Shown here: piece after piece, positions 1 to 6,462 of the stretch
How positions within the stretch are numbered: position 1 is the first letter of the stretch
How the letters are laid out: the number at the start of each line of letters is the position of its first letter
Assembly (NCBI GenBank): GCA_905233255.1
Contig: CAJOCN010000014.1
Location: forward strand, 1 to 61,530
Length of the DNA: 61,530 nt
Direction: 5' to 3'
Source of the DNA: Paludibacteraceae bacterium
GTDB taxonomy: Bacteria > Bacteroidota > Bacteroidia > Bacteroidales > Paludibacteraceae
Notes under the pieces: model-generated
What the model saw: only the letters and a program-made list of their open reading frames with translations
The model's database searches: none
Told to the model about the DNA's origin: nothing
Position numbers and translations under genes: made by a program

Positions 1-18
1 ATAATAAGGGTAAAGAAT

Positions 19-306
19 ATGACATGTTACGATAAAATAAAAGATATAGTAATTCTAGATATTCTGGGAAGTATTGATATTATTTCTGGCCTTATTATTA
101 TAATTTGTTGCGTAATCATGATGGTTTATTTCTTTGGACAAGAGGGTATTATAACGAAAAAAGTATTATTTATGGATATGACGATGACGACTGGGACGCA
201 AGGTATTACGGCGCTGGCTACAGAGGCTATTCAAAATGGTAAGAGGAGGAGACCATGTATAGACAGGAATGGATTGATGAAATCGCGGACATCTGCGATC
301 TTGTAA
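19..306 (+). CDS. Doubtful small membrane ORF at window edge
   Basis: This 95-codon frame starts at an ATG after an A/G-rich stretch and has one hydrophobic segment at about residues 24-40. Its second half looks unlike a protein, and it overlaps the better gene at 255. A different frame (positions 78-239) ends in a Tyr/Gly/Asp-rich tail that looks more natural and stops just before the Shine-Dalgarno of the next gene, but it has no ATG. The region may be a frameshifted gene, or the true gene may use a TTG near 105-108. No family is recognised. Confidence 0.2.
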   Translation: MTCYDKIKDIVILDILGSIDIISGLIIIICCVIMMVYFFGQEGIITKKVLFMDMTMTTGTQGITALATEAIQNGKRRRPCIDRNGLMKSRTSAIL

Positions 307-653
307 GGTTTTGCTGGGACAACGGGTATGACGGTGAGGTGGAAAATATTTACGGGTCTGACTCCCGTGATGAATGCATTTACGATGAGATCAACAACTG
401 GGATTCAAGATGGACAGATTTGAGGGATTACCTCTCTGATCTGGAAGACAGTGGTCAGTATGATTACTGGCTGCGCGATGATTATGATGGCACGTGGACT
501 GGCATCGGGGATTATGAATTCAACGAACTCAAAGAGCAGAACCTCGTCAAGGCGCGTACCGCTGTCATGAACGGCTATGTGAAGACCTTCGTGGAACTCT
601 ACCCGGACAAAGAACCCGACGAGATCAAGCTCACGGTAAAGGTAATCGAGTAA
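255..653 (+). CDS. Small acidic hypothetical protein
   Basis: A 132-residue protein very rich in Asp, Glu, Tyr and Trp, with no signal peptide and no membrane segment. A strong purine-rich ribosome site (AAGAGGAGGAGACC) directly precedes the ATG, which is unusual for Bacteroidota and typical of phage or conjugative-element genes. The family is not recognised. It heads a run of small same-strand ORFs (754, 1323, 1669, 1929) that looks like accessory DNA. The C-terminal third, with charged helical character and the segment ELYPDKEPDEIKLTVKVIE, looks structured. No function is assigned. Confidence 0.6.
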   Translation: MYRQEWIDEIADICDLVRFCWDNGYDGEVENIYGSDSRDECIYDEINNWDSRWTDLRDYLSDLEDSGQYDYWLRDDYDGTWTGIGDYEFNELKEQNLVKARTAVMNGYVKTFVELYPDKEPDEIKLTVKVIE

Positions 654-753
654 AAAAGAGAAAAGAACCAAAAGAGAAAACCATGCGGATACGTAAATGC
701 GCTTTAATCTCTTAAAAAAAATAATTATTTTAATTATAAAAAAAAGCACTCTT

Positions 754-1140
754 ATGGAATCATTAACCCAAGCTATCGACAAACGGTTCTCCAAATCGCT
801 GCTCTGCCTGCTCAAACTGGTGGACCCCGAGCGCAAACACGGCTTCGAACAACCGCTCATCGAGAAGTGGAACAGGCTGACCCTCGACGAGCAGCGCAAG
901 CTCTACCTCTACCTGCTCTACCGCAAGTGGCGCGGCGAGGGGTTCTACGGCACACCGCACGAAATTGTCGTGTTCTGCCACCCCAAGCCCTTCAACTGGA
1001 ACGGGCAACCGATGCTCAACCGACTCATGAAAGAGACGCCCATGGTACGCGCTTTCTACAACGGCGACTACGGCATCTACACCGCCGACGAAGCACGTGT
1101 GTGGCAGATGAGCGATGTGAAAAGGCTGAATAAAGGCTAA
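754..1140 (+). CDS. Hypothetical protein, accessory region
   Basis: A 128-residue soluble, basic/aromatic protein. I start it at the ATG at 754 because the upstream in-frame extension is an A/T-rich leader coding for runs of Ile and Lys. GC content rises sharply at this ATG compared with the preceding spacer. No known domain is recognised; the middle holds a segment LYLYLLYRKWRGEGFYG followed by FCHPKPFNWNG. Its stop codon lies inside a short array of GGYTAAA heptamers, so the last residues (RLNKG) are partly encoded by that repeat. Confidence 0.6.
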   Translation: MESLTQAIDKRFSKSLLCLLKLVDPERKHGFEQPLIEKWNRLTLDEQRKLYLYLLYRKWRGEGFYGTPHEIVVFCHPKPFNWNGQPMLNRLMKETPMVRAFYNGDYGIYTADEARVWQMSDVKRLNKG

Positions 1141-1178
1141 AGGTTAAAGGCTAAAGGGTTAGAGGTTAAAGGCGAAGG
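1135..1178 (+). repeat. Heptamer tract, unit GGYTAAA
   Basis: Units GGCTAAA, GGTTAAA and GGCTAAA run in exact 7-bp phase from 1135, then continue imperfectly to about 1178. It belongs to the family of 7-bp-period tracts found at many gene borders here, each with its own unit sequence. It overlaps the stop codon of the preceding gene. Confidence 0.7.
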
Positions 1179-1208
1179 GTTTTTAAAAAAAGTGTACAGC
1201 ACTTGCCT

Positions 1209-1284
1209 CCGACTTTAGTCCGACTTTAAACCGACTTTAAACCGATAAATTCATCAGTCAGCTTGGTCCTAAAAGGACTAAGCC
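1209..1284 (+). repeat. 11-bp direct repeats followed by a hairpin
   Basis: Three direct copies of CCGACTTTARW start at 1209, 1220 and 1231, with a partial fourth at 1242. A hairpin follows at about 1269-1284: CTTGGTCC and GGACTAAG around a TAAA loop. The repeats resemble iterons or regulator sites, or simply another short-repeat expansion; nothing in the sequence decides between these. The next gene starts at 1323. Confidence 0.55.
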
Positions 1285-1322
1285 AACGCCAATAACCAAT
1301 GACATAAACAATAACCAATCTT

Positions 1323-1571
1323 ATGAACAAAGACGCAATTACATTTCCGACCCTCATCGCCCGGCTCGAACGGGCTATCCACTACCCCTGCGGGGAGAAA
1401 GGTTTTCAGATACTCATGTACGGCTGGATTACCAAGTACGGAAAGGTCACCAGACCAATACTCAACCTCCGCAAAGGCAAGCGCAAAGGCAAGGACGGCG
1501 AGTACTGGCTCACACTCGGAGAAGCCACCCATTTTTCCCGGTATGCCGGCTATGACCTCACGCACGATTAG
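1323..1571 (+). CDS. Small basic hypothetical protein
   Basis: An 82-residue protein with a basic centre (LRKGKRKGKDGEYW) and no signal or membrane segment. The start is an ATG after a spacer with CAATAACCAATGACATAAAC-type repeats. It may bind nucleic acid, but only charge supports that. The family is not recognised. It lies between other short accessory ORFs on the same strand. Confidence 0.5.
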   Translation: MNKDAITFPTLIARLERAIHYPCGEKGFQILMYGWITKYGKVTRPILNLRKGKRKGKDGEYWLTLGEATHFSRYAGYDLTHD

Positions 1572-1668
1572 AAAACTATATCTTTTCGGCACGAAACGGA
1601 ATGCACCACTTGCGCGTTCCGTTTTTTTGTTGTAATTTTGCACCGCAATTCAAAAAACAACCCTAACT

Positions 1669-1869
1669 ATGAATAAGAATCAAATCTACAAAATCATCGT
1701 AACGCTTGCGACGGCGTTGGTGACGTGCGCAGCGATCGCACTGGGACTCACATCCTGCAATGTGACTCGGACGGTCACAACCCAGAGTCAGTATTTCCAA
1801 AAAGGCGACACCTCCTGCACCATCATCACCAAAACCATCGAGACCTACGATGCTACGAAAAAACTCTAA
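1669..1869 (+). CDS. Small predicted lipoprotein
   Basis: A 66-residue protein. Residues 1-29 form a signal sequence (basic MNKNQIYK start, hydrophobic core), and LTSC at 27-30 fits a lipobox with Cys30 as the acylated residue. The mature part is about 36 residues, Thr-rich (NVTRTVTTQSQYFQKGD). Short lipoproteins of this kind are common in small ORF clusters of Bacteroidales mobile elements, which fits the neighbourhood. A TAATTTTGCACC box just upstream (1633-1644) resembles the -7 promoter element. Function unknown. Confidence 0.6.
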   Translation: MNKNQIYKIIVTLATALVTCAAIALGLTSCNVTRTVTTQSQYFQKGDTSCTIITKTIETYDATKKL

Positions 1870-1928
1870 ATTATTAACCAACCTAAACCCCTCTACGCCG
1901 ACCGGAGGTGAAACATGGTCGGCACGAA

Positions 1929-2324
1929 ATGGCAATTATGCAAGTCGGCCCGGGTGGAATCGAGACGATCTCCGGTGCCCTTAAACGACCGAAAAAGATT
2001 GACGGTCACAACCACGGCAACTATGTGGTAGCCGTTCACCGCAAAGCAGCGAGTGAGAACCCCAACTGTCAGCGCGTCTATACCTTTAGTCCGGACCGCT
2101 ACAAACGTGCCAACGGTCACTACAGCTCGAAGGAGCTTGCCGTCCACACCCGTTTCACCGAGGTGTCAGCGATGGTGAAGGCCCGCTCCAAGGACCTGAT
2201 GAAGGTCACCGAGGATCAGGAGAACTTCGCAGCTCAGCTGAACACCTCCGGCGGCAAACGCACCATGCGGGCGTACCTGTGGAAGGTGTGCGGACAGGAG
2301 TATGATGCCGAGCACAACGGCTAA
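1929..2324 (+). CDS. Hypothetical protein with uncertain start
   Basis: About 131 residues, basic, no signal peptide. The frame reads as a convincing protein (YVVAVHRKAASENPNCQRVY, then TMRAYLWKVCGQEY) but the start is unclear. A perfect Shine-Dalgarno (GGAGGTG, 1904-1910) sits 7 nt before an ATG at 1915 in another frame, while this frame offers GTG 1908 (inside that site) or ATG 1929. A one-base shift near the 5' end, or a sequencing error, would reconcile them. It is the last gene of the accessory run and is followed by a CAATTCA heptamer array and a TTCG-loop terminator. Family unknown. Confidence 0.5.
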   Translation: MAIMQVGPGGIETISGALKRPKKIDGHNHGNYVVAVHRKAASENPNCQRVYTFSPDRYKRANGHYSSKELAVHTRFTEVSAMVKARSKDLMKVTEDQENFAAQLNTSGGKRTMRAYLWKVCGQEYDAEHNG

Positions 2325-2328
2325 TCGG

Positions 2329-2380
2329 CAATTCACAATTCACAATTAACAATTCACAATTCACAATTCACAATTCACAA
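2329..2380 (+). repeat. Heptamer array, unit CAATTCA (7 units)
   Basis: Seven consecutive units in 7-bp phase, one of them CAATTAA, begin 5 nt after the stop of the preceding gene. The same unit recurs inside the MATE and pepD genes. Confidence 0.85.
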
Positions 2381-2469
2381 AGCGTCCTAGTGACTTTGGT
2401 ACAAACAGATGAGTCCGTACGGATCTTAGAACCTTGTACTAAACTCCAAAAGCCCTTTGTACATTAAAA

Positions 2470-2498
2470 AATCGCTCTTCGGGGCGATTTTTTTTTTT
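2470..2498 (+). terminator. Rho-independent terminator with TTCG tetraloop
   Basis: Stem AATCGCTC/GGGCGATT closes a TTCG loop, flanked by A-run and T-run so it could act both ways. It ends on the stop codon of the minus-strand barrel gene. An almost identical hairpin lies at 36504-36523. Confidence 0.8.
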
Positions 2499-3270
2499 AG
2501 AATAGGTAGCAGAAACTGATCAGCATGCCCCATTGGGACATGTATTGGTTGGCGGTCTGCTTATGTTTGACGAGGTTGTTCAGGCCGAAATCATAGCCTG
2601 CCTGCAGGCGGTATCTGTCCCACTCGAGACCGCCGCCGAGTCCCCACTGGACACTGGCGCGGACGAGCTCATCCGCCATGCGGTCGTAGGGCGAGGTGTG
2701 GATACCCTTCGTCTCCAGCCATGATTTGGTCTCTTCGCTTAGAAAGGCGTCCAAGTTATCGTTTTGCGCCAGACCGATCTGTAGCTGCGGGCCGGTGAAG
2801 AAGAAGAGGTTCAGTTCCTTCCATACCGGCACGGTATAATAGGCGCGGACAGGGATAACGAGATTGTGCGCAATCAGGTGGTGGGTGATGATCTCGGTCT
2901 GGGTGTTCGCTACGTTCATCGACCGCCAGTGCTGGTCGTACTTGCTGCCAAGAATGGCATAATGGAGACCGGTCTGCAGCCCGAAATGCAGGGGTAGGGT
3001 GAAGGTGAACGATGCGCCGATACGTGCGCCGTAGAGATGCGGACTGGGGAAAGACAGATCCCGCACATGCTGCAGATCCTGGGCATAGCCCACCTCAATG
3101 CGGTACTCCACCCGGAACCGGTAACTATGCTCCTTCTCCGCTTTGCGCGTAGGGTCGAAGAACGTGTGGTCCGCTATCTGGTATGCCGGAGGAGTGGTAT
3201 TATCCGCCATCGACGAGATGATGCTGAGGCTCGCCAAAAGCACTAAAAGTCCGAATTTTTTCTTACCCAT
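2497..3270 (-). CDS. Outer-membrane beta-barrel protein
   Basis: A 257-residue predicted outer-membrane protein. The start is the ATG at 3270; an upstream in-frame extension only translates promoter and repeat DNA. Residues 1-22 are a signal peptide ending ISSMA. The mature part alternates polar and hydrophobic residues, has paired strands such as GARIGASFTFTLPLHFG and ends in Phe (FCYLF), the usual terminal residue of barrel proteins inserted by BamA. It resembles PorT-like or OmpW-like small barrels, but no specific family is certain. It is read divergently from the MATE gene, with overlapping promoters. Confidence 0.7.
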   Translation of the reverse strand: MGKKKFGLLVLLASLSIISSMADNTTPPAYQIADHTFFDPTRKAEKEHSYRFRVEYRIEVGYAQDLQHVRDLSFPSPHLYGARIGASFTFTLPLHFGLQTGLHYAILGSKYDQHWRSMNVANTQTEIITHHLIAHNLVIPVRAYYTVPVWKELNLFFFTGPQLQIGLAQNDNLDAFLSEETKSWLETKGIHTSPYDRMADELVRASVQWGLGGGLEWDRYRLQAGYDFGLNNLVKHKQTANQYMSQWGMLISFCYLF

Positions 3271-3297
3271 AAGCACTGTATTGTCATAAATCGGGTG

Positions 3298-3328
3298 CAA
3301 AGGTACACTTTTTTTTTGATATATGCAA
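3298..3328 (-). promoter_or_regulatory. Promoter of the barrel gene
   Basis: On the minus strand, TTG (plus 3326-3328) lies 20 bp before TACCTTTG (plus 3298-3305), matching the Bacteroidota -33/-7 promoter. It interleaves with the plus-strand promoter at 3316-3345. Confidence 0.7.
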
Positions 3329-3345
3329 AAAAAGTAGTAACTTTG
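3316..3345 (+). promoter_or_regulatory. Promoter of the MATE-pepD pair
   Basis: TTG at 3316-3318 and TAACTTTG at 3338-3345, spaced 19 bp. The predicted transcript begins just before the heptamer array that supplies the MATE start codon. Confidence 0.7.
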
Positions 3346-3356
3346 TGCCCAAATTT

Positions 3357-3398
3357 GTGCATTGTGCATTGTGCATTGTAAATTGTGCATTGTAAATT
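3357..3398 (+). repeat. Heptamer array, units GTGCATT/GTAAATT (6 units)
   Basis: Six units in perfect 7-bp phase: GTGCATT three times, GTAAATT, GTGCATT, GTAAATT. The fifth unit starts at 3385 with the GTG that is the only plausible start codon of the MATE gene, so the array is both leader and start. Confidence 0.9.
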
Positions 3399-4887
3399 AA
3401 GTTCATATCTCCCCTACTACAAGCGCAACCTGAAGGTGGCGTTTCCGGTCATGCTGACCCAGTTCGGTGCGGCGATGGTCGGACTGGCGGACAGTATCAT
3501 GGTGGGGCATTACAGCACGGCGGATTTGGCGGCGGTGAGTTTCTCCAACGCCATCTTCTTCACCGTGATGGTGTTTGCCATGGGTGCGCTGATGGGCGTC
3601 ACGCCGCTCGTGGGGCATGTGCACGGACGGTTGGAGAAATTATACAATTCACAATTTACAATTCTTAGCCCTAAAGGGCACGATTATTTGGCAAAGCCAA
3701 ATTTTCACAATTCACAATTAACAAATCACAATTTGCAATTGGACGAGGAGATTGCCCACAAGCATGAGCAGATCACCTCGTATCTGGCAAACGGTTTGGT
3801 CTTTACGGGTCTGATGTCGCTGGCGGCGCTGGCTCTCCTGGTGCCGTGCATTCCCAATCTGGACGCTTTTGGGCAGGAGCCGGAGGTGATCGTCTGTGCG
3901 CGCCCGTACTATATATTAATAGTGCTATCCATCGTGCCGTTCCTCCTATTCTGCTTCTTCAAGCAGTACCTCGAGGGGCTCGGTAACACCTGGGTGGCGA
4001 TGCTCATCACCCTGGGATGCAACCTGCTGAATATCCTGCTGAACTGGGTGTTTATCTTCGGTCATTGGGGTTTTCAGCCGATGGGTGCCGAGGGCGCAGG
4101 GTGGGCGACACTCATCTCCCGTGCGCTGATGCCGGTCTGTTTCCTGATAGCGATGATGGTCAAGACCGACTGGCGGCGGTACCTCTCCGCGCTGCGCGGA
4201 TGGCTCATCAGCCGGAGGGAGGTGGAGCACCTGCTGACTATCGGCATGCCGATCGGTCTGCAGTCTTTTGCGGAGGCGTTCCTCTTCACGGCATCGTTCG
4301 TCATCATCGGCTGGATCAGCAAGGAGGCGCTTGCGGCTCACCATATAGCGAACCAGATGTGTGACCTGACGTTCATGCTGGCGCAGGGCATCGGCGCGGC
4401 TACCACTATCCGCGTCTCGCACCAGCTGGGCAAAGGCGATCTGCACGCCGTGAGGATGGCGTCCACGGCGTCGATCCATCTGTGCCTGCTGATGAACACC
4501 ATCGGCGCGGGTATCATGTTCTTCTTCCGGTATCAGATACCCTATATCTTCTCCGACGACGCGGAGGTGGCGCAGATAGCCTCCACGCTACTAATCTTCG
4601 GTGCCCTCTTCCAGTACGCGGACGGACTCCAATGTATCGGCGCAGCGATGCTACGGGGAATCCAGGATGTGCGGGTACCGATGCGTATCGCCCTTTTCGC
4701 CTATATCGGCGTGGCGTTGCCCCTCGGGCTATACCTTACATTCCCGTGCGAGTTAGGCGCGAAGGGTATGTGGATGGCGTTCGTAATCGCCCTCGCAATA
4801 CCTGCCGTGCTGTTCCATATACGGTTTAATAGACAATTTAAGAAAATTTACAATTCACAATTCACAATTCACAATTCACAATTATGA
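3385..4887 (+). CDS. MATE-family multidrug efflux transporter with in-frame repeat insertion
   Basis: A 500-residue inner-membrane exporter of the MATE/NorM family, which expels cationic drugs and metabolites using Na+ or H+. About 12 membrane segments are visible, with family-like stretches FPVMLTQFGAAMVGLADSIM near the N-terminus, GVTPLVG before the insertion and YLEGLGNTW in the middle. Residues about 87-119 are foreign: they come from CAATTCA-type heptamers around two hairpins and fall in the loop after membrane segment 2. The C-terminus (KIYNSQFTIHNSQL) is also repeat-encoded. The start is GTG 3385 inside another heptamer array, since no ATG is available. It overlaps pepD by ATGA. Whether it is still active cannot be told. 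Confidence 0.85.
   Translation: MHCKLSSYLPYYKRNLKVAFPVMLTQFGAAMVGLADSIMVGHYSTADLAAVSFSNAIFFTVMVFAMGALMGVTPLVGHVHGRLEKLYNSQFTILSPKGHDYLAKPNFHNSQLTNHNLQLDEEIAHKHEQITSYLANGLVFTGLMSLAALALLVPCIPNLDAFGQEPEVIVCARPYYILIVLSIVPFLLFCFFKQYLEGLGNTWVAMLITLGCNLLNILLNWVFIFGHWGFQPMGAEGAGWATLISRALMPVCFLIAMMVKTDWRRYLSALRGWLISRREVEHLLTIGMPIGLQSFAEAFLFTASFVIIGWISKEALAAHHIANQMCDLTFMLAQGIGAATTIRVSHQLGKGDLHAVRMASTASIHLCLLMNTIGAGIMFFFRYQIPYIFSDDAEVAQIASTLLIFGALFQYADGLQCIGAAMLRGIQDVRVPMRIALFAYIGVALPLGLYLTFPCELGAKGMWMAFVIALAIPAVLFHIRFNRQFKKIYNSQFTIHNSQL
3644..3741 (+). repeat. Composite repeat inside the MATE gene
   Basis: Three heptamers (ACAATTC/T) at 3644-3664, then a 42-bp core with two hairpins (GCCC-TAAA-GGGC and ATTTGGC-AAA-GCCAAAT), then five more heptamers at 3707-3741. 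The whole insert keeps the MATE frame open and encodes an Asn/Gln/Thr-rich stretch with NSQFTILSPKG. Confidence 0.85.
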
Positions 4888-4918
4888 GCAATCAGCAATC
4901 ACCAATCAGCAATAGCAA
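4850..4918 (+). repeat. Heptamer arrays spanning the MATE/pepD junction
   Basis: Five ACAATTC/ACAATTA units (4850-4884) encode the MATE C-terminus, and the last A begins the pepD ATG. A second array of four units (ATCAGCA, ATCACCA, ATCAGCA, ATAGCAA; 4891-4918) encodes the PepD N-terminus. Both have a 7-bp period but different units. Confidence 0.85.
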
Positions 4919-6386
4919 AGCTGTCTTTGACCTCTTTGCGCAGATCTGCCGGGTACCTCGTCCATCCAAGCACGAGGAGCAAATCAGCCGATGGCTGCAG
5001 GAATGGGCAAAGGCTCATTCGATAGAGTGTGTCGCCGACGAGGCGATGAACGTGATCATGCGTGTGCCCGCCACACCCGGCTACGAGGACCACGAGGGCG
5101 TAATCCTGCAGGCGCACATGGACATGGTGTGCGAGAAGAACAATGATGTAACCCATGATTTCATGAAGGACCCGATAGAGACGTATGTCGATGGCGAGTG
5201 GCTCAAAGCCAAAGGAACCACTCTCGGCGGGGACGACGGTATCGGTATATCCATGGCGCTTGCCGCTATCACCGATCCGGAGTTGAAACACCCGGCTATC
5301 GAGTGCCTCTTCACGGTAGATGAGGAGACCGGTCTGACGGGCGCAATGAAGCTCAAAGACGGCATGCTGAAACACAAACGCCTCATCAACCTGGACTCCG
5401 AGGACGACGGTCAGATCTTCATCGGCTGCGCCGGCGGTATCGACACCCTCGCCAAGATGCATTACGAGCCGGTGAACAATTCACAATGCACAATGCACAA
5501 TGCACAATTGGGTATCCGTCTCTCCGTAAGCGGATTGCTCGGTGGGCACTCGGGTGACGATATCAACAAAGGTCGTGCGAACGCCAACCAGATTCTGGTA
5601 TGGTTCCTCGCTCGTATATGGCCGCAAGCGGAGATCCAACTGGCGTCCATCAACGGCGGCAACCTGCGCAATGCCATCGCCCGTGAGGCAGAGGCAGTCA
5701 TTGCCATTCCGATGAGCTACAAGGAGCAGATCCGCATCGAGTGGAACAACTACGTGGCTCAGATGGAGGGTGTGTTCGGCGAGGTGGAGAAAGAGATGCA
5801 GCTTGAGCTGGAGACCTGCGACATGCCGGATACGTTTGTCCCTGCGGACAAGGCTTACCGCCTCGTCATGGCGCTCTGCGAGTGCCCGCACGGCATGATC
5901 GCCATGAGCCATGAGATGCCCGGACTGGTTGAGACCTCCACCAATCTTGCCTCCATCAAGATGTATGAAGACACCTCTCTCCCTTGTGGGGAGAGCCGGA
6001 GAGGGGTTGTCGAGATCAATACCTCTCAGCGTTCGTCCAAAGAGCCAGCCAAGCACCATCTCAAGTGGGCGGTAGAGCAAGCGCTCTCTTTGGTATGTGA
6101 TGAGGTGACGCATGGCGACGGCTATCCGGGATGGGCGCCGAATCCCTCTTCGCAACTACTGGGAGTAGTGAAAAAAGCATACGAGGATCTCTTTAAGGCA
6201 GAGCCGAAAGTGCTGGCTATCCATGCCGGTTTGGAGTGCGGATTGTTCTTGGAGAAATACCCGTACCTCGACATGGTGTCCATCGGTCCGCAGATGTACG
6301 GCGTACACTCGCCTTCCGAGCGGCTCTCCATCCCGTCCACCGAGCGGTGCTACAAGTGGCTATGCAGAACGCTGGAAACCCTCTAA
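4884..6386 (+). CDS. pepD: Aminoacyl-histidine dipeptidase (PepD, M20 family)
   Basis: A 500-residue cytosolic zinc dipeptidase that cleaves beta-alanyl-histidine and other dipeptides. Metal and catalytic motifs are intact: H78-x-D80, D117 in GGDDG, DEE 146-148, D171-S-E173, GGHSG 220-224 and HAGLE 447-451. Two inserts interrupt otherwise normal family sequence. Residues about 198-208 come from ACAATGC heptamers, and about 363-374 (DTSLPCGESRRG) come from a GC-rich palindrome also found in metG. The N-terminal MSNQQSPISNSK is repeat-encoded too. The start overlaps the MATE stop (ATGA), so the two are translationally coupled. All catalytic residues lie outside the inserts, so activity is likely retained. 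Confidence 0.93.
   Translation: MSNQQSPISNSKAVFDLFAQICRVPRPSKHEEQISRWLQEWAKAHSIECVADEAMNVIMRVPATPGYEDHEGVILQAHMDMVCEKNNDVTHDFMKDPIETYVDGEWLKAKGTTLGGDDGIGISMALAAITDPELKHPAIECLFTVDEETGLTGAMKLKDGMLKHKRLINLDSEDDGQIFIGCAGGIDTLAKMHYEPVNNSQCTMHNAQLGIRLSVSGLLGGHSGDDINKGRANANQILVWFLARIWPQAEIQLASINGGNLRNAIAREAEAVIAIPMSYKEQIRIEWNNYVAQMEGVFGEVEKEMQLELETCDMPDTFVPADKAYRLVMALCECPHGMIAMSHEMPGLVETSTNLASIKMYEDTSLPCGESRRGVVEINTSQRSSKEPAKHHLKWAVEQALSLVCDEVTHGDGYPGWAPNPSSQLLGVVKKAYEDLFKAEPKVLAIHAGLECGLFLEKYPYLDMVSIGPQMYGVHSPSERLSIPSTERCYKWLCRTLETL
5476..5510 (+). repeat. Heptamer array inside pepD (5 units)
   Basis: Units ACAATTC, ACAATGC three times, ACAATTG in perfect 7-bp phase (35 bp). It encodes the stretch NNSQCTMHNAQ between the metal-site half and the GGHSG lid segment. 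Confidence 0.88.
5974..6006 (+). repeat. GC-rich palindromic element inside pepD
   Basis: A 33-bp element with stem CTCTCCC/GGGAGAG around a short loop, flanked by CCTCTC and GAGAGGGG. It is read as TSLPCGESRRG in frame. Its reverse complement is close to the element at 41294-41326 in metG (about 25 of 33 positions by eye). Confidence 0.8.
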
Positions 6387-6412
6387 AGACGCAAAATCCC
6401 CATAATTGGGGA

Positions 6413-6443
6413 TTGCACAAGTTGCAAAAAAGCAGTAACTTTG
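6413..6443 (+). promoter_or_regulatory. Promoter of feoB
   Basis: TTG 6413-6415, 20 bp, TAACTTTG 6436-6443. The -33 overlaps the right arm of an inverted repeat AATCCCC/GGGGATT (6395-6414) that may end pepD transcription. Confidence 0.7.
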
Positions 6444-6462
6444 CAGCCCAAAAAGAAAACGG

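Noticed and set aside
2381..2466. Attachment site or small RNA before the terminator
   Set aside because: It has GTAC-rich inverted pieces, but no direct repeat partner or promoter could be matched.
2329..4918. CRISPR array
   Set aside because: The repeats are 7-bp tandem units without spacers, and no cas gene is present.
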